Below are positions 1-10,300 of a stretch of DNA of 54,190 bases, one piece after another. The notes beneath the pieces are model-generated. The model did no database searches, had not been told where the DNA came from, and saw only the letters and a program-made list of their open reading frames with translations. The DNA comes from Bacteroidota bacterium (lineage in GTDB: Bacteria > Bacteroidota > Ignavibacteria > UBA10030 > UBA8401), in NCBI GenBank assembly GCA_030679145.1, contig JAUXTU010000056.1, forward strand, positions 1 to 54,190, written 5' to 3'. The position numbers were made by a program, and so were the translations under genes. Every line of letters starts with the position of its first letter. Position 1 is the stretch's first letter.

Positions 1-585
1 ATTCTGTTTGTGGATGATTGTCATGCAATCGGTGTTGTTGGAAAATCGGGAAGAGGAACACCCGATAAATTTAATGTGTTGGGGAAAGTAAATGTATTGT
101 CTGGAACACTGGGAAAAGCCATTGGCGGCGCGCTTGGCGGCTATGTTGCGGGAGAAAAAAAAATGATCGAATATCTTCGCCAAAAATCCCGTCCGTACAC
201 GTTCTCTAACTCGCTCCCGCCGGCAATTGTTATGGCAAGCATCGCTGCATTCGACCTGTTAACAAAGGATAAATCAATCGTTAAACATCTTCACGACAAT
301 ACTGCATATTTTCGGAGAGAGATTGTTGCACTCGGATTCAAAATTATCGGGGGTGATCATCCAATTGTACCGGTGATGCTTGGAGAAGCGTCCATTGCAC
401 AGGAAATGAGCAAAGCATTATTGAAAGCGGGCGTGTATGTAAAAGGATTATGGTTTCCGGTTGTCCCGAAAGGGGAAGCACGGCTACGAGTGCAGATTTC
501 CGCTTCTTTAAGCAAAAAGAATATCGATCATGCATTGAATGCATTTGAGTCTGTCGGGAAAAAACTAAAGATTATTTCAGCATAA
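1..585 (+). CDS. kbl: Glycine C-acetyltransferase (2-amino-3-ketobutyrate CoA ligase), 3' part
   Basis: The reading frame is open from base 1, so the gene begins before the window and only about the C-terminal half (194 codons) is present. It is a PLP-dependent alpha-oxoamine synthase. The pieces visible are the DDCHAIG segment with the PLP-contacting Asp and His, and the SGTLGKA segment whose lysine (codon 115-117) should form the Schiff base. A run matching Kbl rather than BioF follows: SRPYTFSNSLPP, then HPIVPVMLGE and WFPVVPKGEARLR. Kbl makes 2-amino-3-oxobutyrate from glycine and acetyl-CoA, or splits it in threonine breakdown with threonine dehydrogenase. That partner is not visible here. 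The close relative 8-amino-7-oxononanoate synthase is the main alternative, but the local motifs favour Kbl. Confidence 0.9.
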   Translation: MLFVDDCHAIGVVGKSGRGTPDKFNVLGKVNVLSGTLGKAIGGALGGYVAGEKKMIEYLRQKSRPYTFSNSLPPAIVMASIAAFDLLTKDKSIVKHLHDNTAYFRREIVALGFKIIGGDHPIVPVMLGEASIAQEMSKALLKAGVYVKGLWFPVVPKGEARLRVQISASLSKKNIDHALNAFESVGKKLKIISA

Positions 586-616
586 TTTCAAATTTTTCGA
601 ATCTTCACGATCACTC

Positions 617-1759
617 ATGCCTCATAACAAACAACGATATCTATTCATCGATTTGCTTCGTTTTCTTGCAGTAGTGTTCATGATTCAAGGACACACGTTC
701 GATGCATTGCTGGCTACCGATCTTCGATTCAATGGATTATTCTTTGTTCACGATTTTTTTCACGGATTCATCGCTCCAATGTTTCTGTTTGCATCCGGTG
801 TTGCGTTTGGTATCTCCACATTCAAAAAATGGGAGGAACATATTTCGCCAACGAAACATGTCGCGCGTCGGTATGGAAAATTTGTTGGCCTGATAGCGAT
901 CGGCTACGCACTTCATCTGCCGTTCTTTTCACTTCAAAAAATTATTACGGAAGCAACCCATGCTGAAATTGCAATGTGGCTTCAGGTGGATGCTTTGCAT
1001 TGTATCGCAGCAACAATGCTCATTCTTCAAACAGCAGTACTGTTGTTGAAAGAAGAAAAAAAGTTTGTATGGTTTACCATTTTATTTGCAGTGGTTATAA
1101 TTTTTCTTTCTCCAATTATGTGGAGCAGTAATTTTGTCGATACATTTCCCTTGTGGTTTGTTTCTTATATCAACGCCAGTAACTTTTCGTGGTTTCCAAT
1201 CTTTCCTTGGTCAGCGTACATTTTGTGCGGCGTGATCTTCTCATCATTATTTATCAATGCAAAAGAGCATCATCACGCTGTGAATCTTATGGAACGAACA
1301 CTTGTAGCCGGTCTAATCATGTTCTTCGGCTCGTTCATTCTCTTAAGCATTCCAACACAGCTATATCCATACCACGATATTTGGAAAGTGAATCCCCTAA
1401 TAATTTTTGCGCGACTGGGTTTTGTTACAGTCGTTACGAGCGGGGTTTTCTTTGCGGAACATTCATTCAAAATAAAACCCGCTATTCCTCAGTTAATGGG
1501 ACGGGAATCGCTGTTTATTTATATTCTTCACTTGATTATTCTTTATGGTTCAGTAATGAACCAAGGATTACAGCAAATAATTCGACAAACGCTTTCAGTT
1601 GTTGAAGCATCATTGGTGTTCGCTATAATTTTTCTGGTCATTTCAATATTTGTATTTGGATGGAATTATTATAAAAAGAACTTCCGAATTGCGGCATTAA
1701 TTACCCGTTGGGCGGCAGTCGGACTTTTCCTCCTTCTTTTTTTACTGCGACCGTACTAA
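617..1759 (+). CDS. Integral membrane acyltransferase, HGSNAT/DUF1624-like (first of a tandem pair)
   Basis: This 380-residue protein has about ten hydrophobic segments. It opens with the family signature LFIDLLRFLAVVFM followed by a His in the first membrane helix (QGH). Further on it has FPIFPWSAYILCG, which corresponds to the PLFPW motif of heparan-alpha-glucosaminide N-acetyltransferase-like proteins (DUF1624). Members of this group move acetyl or other acyl groups across or onto the outer face of the membrane, usually onto sugars; the substrate here is unknown. The next gene is a paralogue that begins inside this gene's stop codon (TAATG). The pair is probably cotranscribed and may act together. 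It could also be placed in the broader acyltransferase-3 superfamily. Confidence 0.75.
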   Translation: MPHNKQRYLFIDLLRFLAVVFMIQGHTFDALLATDLRFNGLFFVHDFFHGFIAPMFLFASGVAFGISTFKKWEEHISPTKHVARRYGKFVGLIAIGYALHLPFFSLQKIITEATHAEIAMWLQVDALHCIAATMLILQTAVLLLKEEKKFVWFTILFAVVIIFLSPIMWSSNFVDTFPLWFVSYINASNFSWFPIFPWSAYILCGVIFSSLFINAKEHHHAVNLMERTLVAGLIMFFGSFILLSIPTQLYPYHDIWKVNPLIIFARLGFVTVVTSGVFFAEHSFKIKPAIPQLMGRESLFIYILHLIILYGSVMNQGLQQIIRQTLSVVEASLVFAIIFLVISIFVFGWNYYKKNFRIAALITRWAAVGLFLLLFLLRPY

Positions 1760-2901
1760 TGGCACAACCAAAATCTCGTTTCCTTTATATTGACCTACTG
1801 CGCGGGTGGGCAGTTATTGTAATGATTGAAGTGCACGTCTTTAATGCATTTCTTATCCCCGCATTTCGTGAAGAGGCGTGGTTTAAAGTTCTTAATTTTA
1901 TCAACGGGCTAGTTGCTCCTTCATTTTTATTCATTGCCGGATATTCATTTGTTTTGATCGCACAACGAAAATGGAACGATTATCTTTCATTCAACGAAAC
2001 GTTCTGGAAACAATTAGGAAGAATCCTTCAAGTCTTGGTGGTTGGGTATGCACTTCACATTCCGTTCTTTTCATTTTCAAAGCTACTTGAGATAAGTTGG
2101 CAGCAATGGGCTGTATTTTGGAAGGTAGATGTTCTTCATACAATTGCTGTGTCATTACTGACGTTGCTTGCATTAGTTTTATTGATGCGGATACAGAAAA
2201 AATATTTTGCAGCCATTGTTATCATTGCAGCAATAATGATATTTGGATCTCCATTGATGTATGACCGAAATATCGATCATATTTTTCCGGAGCCGATAGC
2301 GAACTATTTCACTGCAGTACATCGTTCGCAATTTCCGTTATTTCCATGGATGGGGTTTGTGCTGTGCGGCGGAATTACTTCACAGTTATTTGTTTGGTGG
2401 AAGGTAAAAATTGAGGAACAAAAAATATTCCGCCGATTTTTTATCGCGGGGATCATATTGATTGTCGTTTCACTTTTTGCTGATATCGTACCTTTGACAG
2501 TATATCCTGCGCATGATTTCTGGCGTTCAAGCCCCGGATTTTTCTTTATTCGCCTAGGGATCGTTCTAATGCTACTTTCTACTCTTTGGTATTGGGAAAA
2601 AACAGCGCAATCCAAACCGTCAATGGTGAGTATTGTCGGATCGGAATCATTGACTGCCTATGCAGGACACCTACTCGCCATTTATGGAATGTTCTGGAAC
2701 AATAAGAGTCTTGCATTTATTATTGGAAAAACTCGAACGGTGCCGGAAGTGATTGGAATGACACTTGTTTTAATCGCAGCAACAATTGCTGTTTCTTATG
2801 TGTGGAATCGCATAAAAAATTGGAGTATGTTCTATGCAAGAGTGTTGATGTATTCAATACTTACTGTTGTTGTATATATTTTCTTCACCAATTCTTTTTA
2901 A
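1759..2901 (+). CDS. Integral membrane acyltransferase, HGSNAT/DUF1624-like (second of a tandem pair)
   Basis: The frame stays open further upstream, but the ATG at 1759 overlaps the previous stop by one base and gives the residues MAQPKSRFLYIDLLRGW. These align with the start of the upstream paralogue, so this start is preferred (380 residues, the same length as its partner). Signature elements are YIDLLRGWAVIVM, EVH in the first helix, PLFPWMGFVLCGG near the middle, and about ten membrane segments. The two proteins share the same order of motifs, including YALHxPFFSF and WxVDxLHxIA, so they come from a tandem duplication that has since diverged. The activity is presumably transfer of an acyl group to a periplasmic or surface glycan; no acceptor can be named. 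Confidence 0.75.
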   Translation: MAQPKSRFLYIDLLRGWAVIVMIEVHVFNAFLIPAFREEAWFKVLNFINGLVAPSFLFIAGYSFVLIAQRKWNDYLSFNETFWKQLGRILQVLVVGYALHIPFFSFSKLLEISWQQWAVFWKVDVLHTIAVSLLTLLALVLLMRIQKKYFAAIVIIAAIMIFGSPLMYDRNIDHIFPEPIANYFTAVHRSQFPLFPWMGFVLCGGITSQLFVWWKVKIEEQKIFRRFFIAGIILIVVSLFADIVPLTVYPAHDFWRSSPGFFFIRLGIVLMLLSTLWYWEKTAQSKPSMVSIVGSESLTAYAGHLLAIYGMFWNNKSLAFIIGKTRTVPEVIGMTLVLIAATIAVSYVWNRIKNWSMFYARVLMYSILTVVVYIFFTNSF

Positions 2902-2903
2902 AT

Positions 2904-4250
2904 ATGGATTTTCTTTTTCTTTTTGTCGGTATCCTCATTGGCGGTGCAATTGGTTGGCTGGTTGCAAAGGCAAGATTTAGCCAGCCGCAATTATTTTCAA
3001 AAGAGCAGTTCGATTTTCAACAATCTGAAATATCTCGATTGAAGGTAGAATCCGGTCAATATCAGGAAGCAACCTCACGGCTGCAGGGTTCATTGAATGA
3101 GTCAAAACAGGTGCTGGAATCTGAGCGTGAGAATAGATTACAATTAACAAAGCAGCTTTCTGAGGCACAGACGGATAATAAAAACCTGAGAGAACGAATT
3201 GAAGAACAGAAAAAAGAAATCGAGCAGATCAATTCCAAACTGACGACGGAATTCAAGAATATAGCCAACACCATTCTTGAAGAAAAATCCCGTTCGTTTA
3301 CAGAGCATAACAAGCAAAGCCTCGATTCAATTCTCAATCCGTTGAAAGATCGTATTGAAGAGTTTAAAAAACAGGTGGAAACGACCTATGATAAAGAAAC
3401 ACGTGATACGATGAGTCTCAAAGAGGAAGTGCGACGGTTGGCGGAACAAAATATAAAGATCAGTGAAGATGCGAATAATCTCACCAGAGCCTTAAAAGGA
3501 AACACAAAAACCCAAGGCAACTGGGGCGAATTTGTCCTTGAAAAAATTCTTGAACGCTCCGGTTTAGAAAAAGACCGCGAATATAAACTTCAGGTTTCTA
3601 CAAAGAATGTTGACGGTGAAACGATTCGTCCGGATGTTGTAGTTTTTTTACCGGACGATAAAAATATCATTATTGATTCAAAAGTTTCATTGACGGCGTA
3701 TGAATCACTTGTTAATGCTGAAAACGATGAAGACCGTGAACGATTTACCAAAGAACATGTCAATTCATTGCGCTCGCATCTTAAACTTCTAGGCGATAAA
3801 AATTATCAGACTGCCGAATCACTTAATTCACCGGAACTGGTGTTAATGTTTGTCCCGATCGAAGCATCATTCGGAATTGCGGTGCAGACGGATAAAGATC
3901 TATTCAATTATGCATGGGATAAAAAAATTGTTATCGTCAGTCCGTCAACACTGCTGGCTACACTCGTGACGATCTCTTCAATTTGGAAACAGGAAAAGCA
4001 GACAAAAAATGCAATTGACATCGCATCAAAGAGCGGTGCATTATATGATAAGTTTGTTGGATTTGTTGATGATCTAAAAGAAGTTGGAAAAAAAATGGAT
4101 TTGGCAAAAGATTCATATAAAGATGCGATGTCGAAATTAAGCGAAGGAAAGGGTAATATTGTCAGTTCGATAGAGAAATTAAAGACTCTTGGTGCAAAAG
4201 CCACAAAATCAATACCTCAAAATATTCTGGACCGAGGGGATACGGAGTAA
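2904..4250 (+). CDS. rmuC: DNA recombination protein RmuC
   Basis: The frame extends upstream to 2802 inside the previous gene. The ATG at 2904, two bases after that gene's stop, gives a normal RmuC N-terminus of one membrane anchor (MDFLFLFVGILIGGAIGW) and a 448-residue protein. After the anchor comes a long Glu/Lys/Gln-rich coiled coil (about residues 35-160), then the conserved RmuC domain. That domain contains GNWGEFVLEKILERSGL, PDVVVFLPDDKNIIIDSKVS and LMFVPIEASF, the last two typical of the family's nuclease-like fold. RmuC limits rearrangements at inverted repeats; its biochemical activity is not settled. The gene follows the acyltransferase pair without a gap, so they may share a transcript, but no functional link is apparent. 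Confidence 0.92.
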   Translation: MDFLFLFVGILIGGAIGWLVAKARFSQPQLFSKEQFDFQQSEISRLKVESGQYQEATSRLQGSLNESKQVLESERENRLQLTKQLSEAQTDNKNLRERIEEQKKEIEQINSKLTTEFKNIANTILEEKSRSFTEHNKQSLDSILNPLKDRIEEFKKQVETTYDKETRDTMSLKEEVRRLAEQNIKISEDANNLTRALKGNTKTQGNWGEFVLEKILERSGLEKDREYKLQVSTKNVDGETIRPDVVVFLPDDKNIIIDSKVSLTAYESLVNAENDEDRERFTKEHVNSLRSHLKLLGDKNYQTAESLNSPELVLMFVPIEASFGIAVQTDKDLFNYAWDKKIVIVSPSTLLATLVTISSIWKQEKQTKNAIDIASKSGALYDKFVGFVDDLKEVGKKMDLAKDSYKDAMSKLSEGKGNIVSSIEKLKTLGAKATKSIPQNILDRGDTE

Positions 4251-4383
4251 AACTTGAATGTTAATTCGGATTTCTCTACTTTTAAGCAGTTCCAAAGCAG
4301 TAAGCTTCGCTAAAACCTTCACACAGGAGAACGATCAATCGCAGATTTGATACAGTATTAATAACAGCGTGTAGGCGCATTGG

Positions 4384-7300
4384 TTGTTTTTTCAATTCAC
4401 ATTTCTCAATATCCATACATTGACCTTGTCATCGGTACGTAAAGCATTCTTTATCGGACTAACGGTATTTGCCGTTGTGTTTGTATTCGCGTTTGTCGTT
4501 TCTTCCGCCAAAGCGAATGGAAGTGCCGTACCCGTTATCGAACATAGGTTTTTTGCTCAAGATTCAATTGATAGTGATACGGCTGGTGTTAAAACGGATT
4601 CTACAATCGTTAAAGAATACAAAGTACAAGATTCTACCTATCTTGAACAATTGACCTATCGCCGTAAAGATTCTGAAGCAGCGCAGGCATTTCCTCCGTC
4701 ACAAAACCCATTCTACTTGAAGCCTCCTGCAATTGTTTTCCAAAGTGTACAGCTCGATTCAACGGGAGAATTTGTCATTGTCCGGCAGATGGTGAACGGA
4801 AAAGATGTCAGATTTCCGGTAAAAGTTCCGCTCGAGGAGTATGTTCGTCAGCGTGCTGCTTCCGATATCGAAAAGAATTTTTCCGATCTTGTTCTCAAAG
4901 AAGAATCAGCAAAGGTGAGTAAGAAAAAAGATGATCTGGGTGATCTGCTTGGGGCTTTTACAAAAATTGATATTCCTGTACCGGCGAATCCTGTGTTCTC
5001 CATCTTTGGACCGCCGCGTATCAATTTAACAATTTCTGGTGCCGTAGATATTCGTGCAGCATTTAGAAATACAACAACGGACCAGCAAACAACCAGCGCG
5101 TATGGCAACACTCGTAATGAACCGGATTTTGCACAAGAAGTTCAGATCAATGTAAGCGGAACGATTGGCGATAAACTGAATATTCTTGCCGATTGGAATA
5201 CGCAGCGTACGTTTGAGTATGAAAATCAACTTCGAATAAAATATACCGGTTATGAAGATGAGATCGTGCAAAGTGTGGAAGCGGGCAACGTTTCTCTTTC
5301 CACCAATTCCAGTTTCGTCTCAAGCAGTTCGGCATTATTTGGTATTAAGACTGCATTGCAAATTGGACCGTTAAAACTTACTGCAATTGCTTCACAAAAA
5401 AAGGGACAGATTCAAGAAAAGAGTATTACCGGCGGTGCACAGGAAATTGAATTTACAAAACGTGCATGGGAATATTCTAAAGATCACTTCTTTGTTGATA
5501 CGGCATATTTTTCTTCGTTTGGACCGTATATAACAACTCAGACTTTAAATGCAGACCAATCTCGCCTAATAATAAAAGCAAATGAATACGAAGTATGGCT
5601 GTATCACACCGGTGCTGCAAATGAAACAATGAAACGTGCGAATGCTTTTTTTAATCTTCCATCCATTGGTGTTGATGAGTTGGAGCTTTACAGAAGTTTA
5701 AGAGATCCTAGTATTGCAACTGATGCTCTTAAATTTCAGGTCGCGGGAAATTGGGATAAATTAGAACCGATCAAAGATTATGTCCTTAATCCTTATACAG
5801 GACAATTGACAATGAACCGGTCTGTTCAAGACGGTCAAGCGATTGCAATTTCTTATAGAACTGAGAATGGGTCAGTTTCACCTGATGACGATCGTATCTA
5901 TGGAACATCCACGAAAACTGAGCAGGGAATTGATTCAGTTCTTGTTCTGAAGTTGGTAAAACCGCTGAACTATATTTTGCCTCAGGATAAAGTATTATTT
6001 TCTTTGATGATGAAGAATATCTATCCCTTGGGAGGACGTAAAATACAAAAAGATGGTTTTTTCCTCGAGATGCGGTATCAATCCTCTGCTACCGATGCCG
6101 TTGATGTTATTGGAAAGACGAAGATCATAAAATTATTTGGTTTAGATAGAAACGGCGAAAGCGGTAATACGCCTGATGATAAATTTGATTTTACTCAATA
6201 TACAATTGACCAAGAACGAGGGGAGATAATTTTCCCAACGCTTAGACCATTTACCGATGGATTACGCGCGGGATTATTGGAATTTGAACCTTCACCACCT
6301 GATACACTATATTTGAAATATATTTATGATGATCTGTATGATACAACAAGCATTGCTGCGCAGAACAACAACCTAAAGGATAAATTTGTCATTACGGGAA
6401 AGATCACAGCGTCCAGTTCAAACACGATCAATCTTGGATTTAATGTTGTTGAAGGAAGCGTGCAGGTATTATTGGACGGACAAATTCTGACACCAAATAT
6501 TGATTATACGGTGGATTATATTATCGGACAGGTTGTCATTCGAAAACAGGAAGCGTTGGTTCCCGGTAAGAATCTTCAAGTGAAATTCGAGCAGAACGAT
6601 CTTTTCCAGCTTGCATCAAAAACATTGATGGGTTTGCGCGGAGAAGTGGACGTTTCGGAAAAAACAAAGTTCGGTTTTACTGTTATGAATTTAGATCAAC
6701 AAGTGTTGAGTGATAAAGTTCGCCTGAATGAAGAACCTTCCAACAATACGATCTATGGATTCGACGGTCAAACAAGCGGCGAAGTTCCATACTTAACAAA
6801 GGCGATCGATGCACTTCCGTTTCTCGATTCAAAAGCGAAATCGGAATTTACACTGCGCGGTGAAGCTGCGTATATGAACCCCGATCCGAATACAAAGAAG
6901 AGTTCGATTGCCAATGATAATGGTAAAGGCATTGCGTATATCGATGATTTTGAAGGAGCGAAACGAATAATCCCGATTGGTGTTGGGTATGGACAATGGC
7001 ATGACATTAGTGCGCCGAAATATCAATTTAATATTGATTCATCGTTGCTTATACCGGATCTGAGAAAGACGTACTCGAAGGCAAAAGCGTATTGGTTCAA
7101 TCCGCCCAACGGAATACCCATTGACGACATTTATGGAACTGATGCAGATGGTAACTCGATAAAACAGGTTGGCCGCGGGCAGGATGTCATTCAAGTATTG
7201 AGGCTGAATTACAAACCCCAAAAACGCGGTGCATATAATTTTTCTCCTGATCTTGATTCAACATTGCTGCGTGAACCCAAGAAAAACTGGGCAGGTATTC

Positions 7301-10300
7301 AAAAATTGATCTCCATCAGTGCGGTAAATCTTATTCAGGAAAATGTCGGATTTATTGAAATATGGGTGAAGGTGATTAAAGGTTCTATTGATTCAACACG
7401 AAAAGTATTTATTGATCTGGGAACGATCAGTGAAGATATTATTCCAAATGGAACTTGGGAGACAGAAGATAAGGGGACATTTAAGAATGATATTCTTAAT
7501 CCGGGTGAAGACACCGGTATTGATGGGCTGTTGAATGCTGAAGAACAAAATCGATATGCATCGTTTGTTGAATCGAAATCTAACAAAATATTTTTTCCTG
7601 AAATTGTGAATGATCCTTCGGGTGATGATTATAATTACACTGATAAGTTTAATTTCGAAGCGATCAACCTTACCGAAGGGAACTCTAATAGTGAAATTGG
7701 TCGTTTTCCGGATTCTGAAGATCTGAACAGAAACAGCATTGTAGATCAGGCGAACAATTATTATGAATATGAATTAAAATTGGACACCGTTGATAATCCG
7801 TTGAAAGTAGGAGGAGGTTCAAAAGGTTGGTATCAATATCGTATTCCAATCAATGCATTTAAAGATAAAATTGGCGCACCCGATCAGACAAATATTCAAT
7901 ATGCGCGAATGTGGTTTACCGGACATCCGGAAGAATTTGAAATGCAGTTCGTCGAATTCAATCTTATCGGAAATCAATGGGAAGAAGCAAAGAAGAACGA
8001 TCCAACATTCAAAGTTTCTGTCGTTAATATTGAGGACAATTCTTTGCAAGGATACAGTTCACCACCAGGCGTCTTTCGTGAGCGTGATCGCACAAAGCCT
8101 GATGAACAAGTCTACGGAAACGAGCAATCGCTCGCGCTAGACTTCTTTGATCTTCCTGACGGAGAAAGTCGCGAGGCTATTAAAAAATATTCATACCGCC
8201 CGCTCGATGTGTTCAGCTATCGCGAAATGAAAATGTTCGTCCATGGAAGTGAGAATTTAAAAACAACAGCGGACAAACCATCGGTAAAGATGTATATTCG
8301 TTTTGGTTCGGATAGTTTGAACTATTATGAATACAAAGCGCCGGTATATCCAGGATGGGACTCCCGGAACGATATCGCAATCCGATTTGCAGATATTACG
8401 TCGTTGAAACAAGGAAGAAAAAATGAAAATGTGCGCGAAAAAAGACATTTTGATGTTGATCCCGAAGGGTCTGAATATGCAGTGCTTGGAAATCCGACGC
8501 TTACGCGAATAACATTTATTTCCGTTGGTGTTGAAAATCCTGTGATTGCTGGTACTGAACAAAAAATTACAGGACAAGTGTGGGTGAATGAACTTCGTCT
8601 AGCAGACGTGGATGATACCCCGGGTTGGGCATACAGTATAAGCACCAGCGTAAAATTAGCTGATCTTGGTTCAGTGGCGTTTACCTATAGCCAGGTCGAT
8701 CCATTTTTTCACAGCCTTGAAAACAGATTTGGCAGTCGTGTAACGAATAAAAGCTGGAATGTTTCTACAGCAATTGCGTTTGAGCGTTTTCTTCCAACTG
8801 AATGGTCGGGAACTCAATTACCATTCAGTTATTCTCACAGCGAACAAGTTAGTACGCCGCTCTACAAACCAAGCTCCGACGTACTGGTTACGAAAGCAGC
8901 AGATCAACAACGTGCTATCATCATAGACTCTACGCAGTCAACTGCGAAAGGTGATCAGGAAAAAGAAAAGATATTATCGGAAGCACAGACACTTTCTACC
9001 ACTGATACGTATGCCGTTCCAACATTTAAATTAAATGTGCCATCTAACAATTGGTTCTTCAGGGATATATTCAATCGTATCGGCTATGGATTCAGTTATA
9101 CGACATCATCAATGAGAAATCCAACCACTGCTTCCAGGACATCATGGCAATGGAATGCCCGTGTCGGTTACGCATATTCATTCTCGCCGGAAAATTTCAT
9201 TCAGCCGTTCGGATTTTTTGAGAATCTTTTCTTGCTTGAAGAATTCAGACAACTGCAGCTGTTTTATATTCCAATTTCCAATATTAATACAGGATTTACG
9301 ATTGCCCGATCACGATCTAATGAACGGCTGCGAAGTCAAACAAAAGACAGCGATCCGATACGCGGTCTTTCTTCTTCACGAAATTTCTCATTTGCGTGGA
9401 AATTAACAGAGAACGGATTGTTAAATATTTCCGGTGATTATTCACTTGATGTTTCAAGTTCAATGGTTCATCTTGAGCTTGATCGGTACGGTCGGCAAAG
9501 AGATTTCCAGCAAATTATGAATCAGATCTTTTTACAAGATCAATTCATCAACTTTGGATTTGATAATTCGTATAACCAGTCGTTCACGGTCAATACGCGC
9601 CCTCGAGTTCCTGCGATATTTGATATCAATAAATATGTTACGCTTACTGCACGCTACAATGTCGGATATCGATGGCAAAATTCGCTTCAACAGGGAACAC
9701 TCGGTATATCTACAGGATGGGGAAATAGTATTACATTTACCTCTGACGTGAGTTTAAAAGCATTTGTTGAAACATGGTTCCCTGCTCAAAGTGCAAATAC
9801 TGAATCGGTGGTTCCGCTCCCAGGGTCATCGCGTGGCGTTCGTGACCGTGACGATGAAGATTCGCCGCAGCAGGATACACCTCCTACCGAACAACCACTT
9901 CCTTTACCTCCTGTAGATACTGCGTCTGTTGTAAAAAAAGCATCGGGTGATGGGTTGATTGGATTTGCGCGTATTCTTATTAAAACACCGTTTCTAGATT
10001 ACGATAAGATCAATGTTAATTTTACTCAAAATAATAGTTCGAGTAATGGAGGTGTTCCGGGTCGTCCAGGTTTTACCAATTTTTTTGGACGGGTTCCGTT
10101 CGTTCAACAATCGGAACCTGAATACGGTCCGACGCGGGCATATCAACTTGGTTTGGTTTCAAGCCCCGGCGCAAGTATCACTGATGTTTTTTTAAAACCG
10201 CAATTTCCTTTTGTAGGATTTATTACCGATGCTGATAAAGAAATACGAGCACGAGGTGCGCAACTAACTGATGGATTTACGCAAGGGAATAAGCTTACGT

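Noticed and set aside
344-544. Reverse-strand open frames across the window (for example 36248-36823, 14067-14561, 40839-41321)
   Set aside because: They lie opposite well-identified genes, have no recognisable domains, and have base composition expected of the complementary strand.
4254-4282. Promoter before sprA (TTGAAT-N17-TACTTT) in the 133-base gap
   Set aside because: Only partial matches in both boxes. A promoter here is plausible but cannot be placed; the AGGAGA at 4325-4330 is too far from the TTG start to be its ribosome site.
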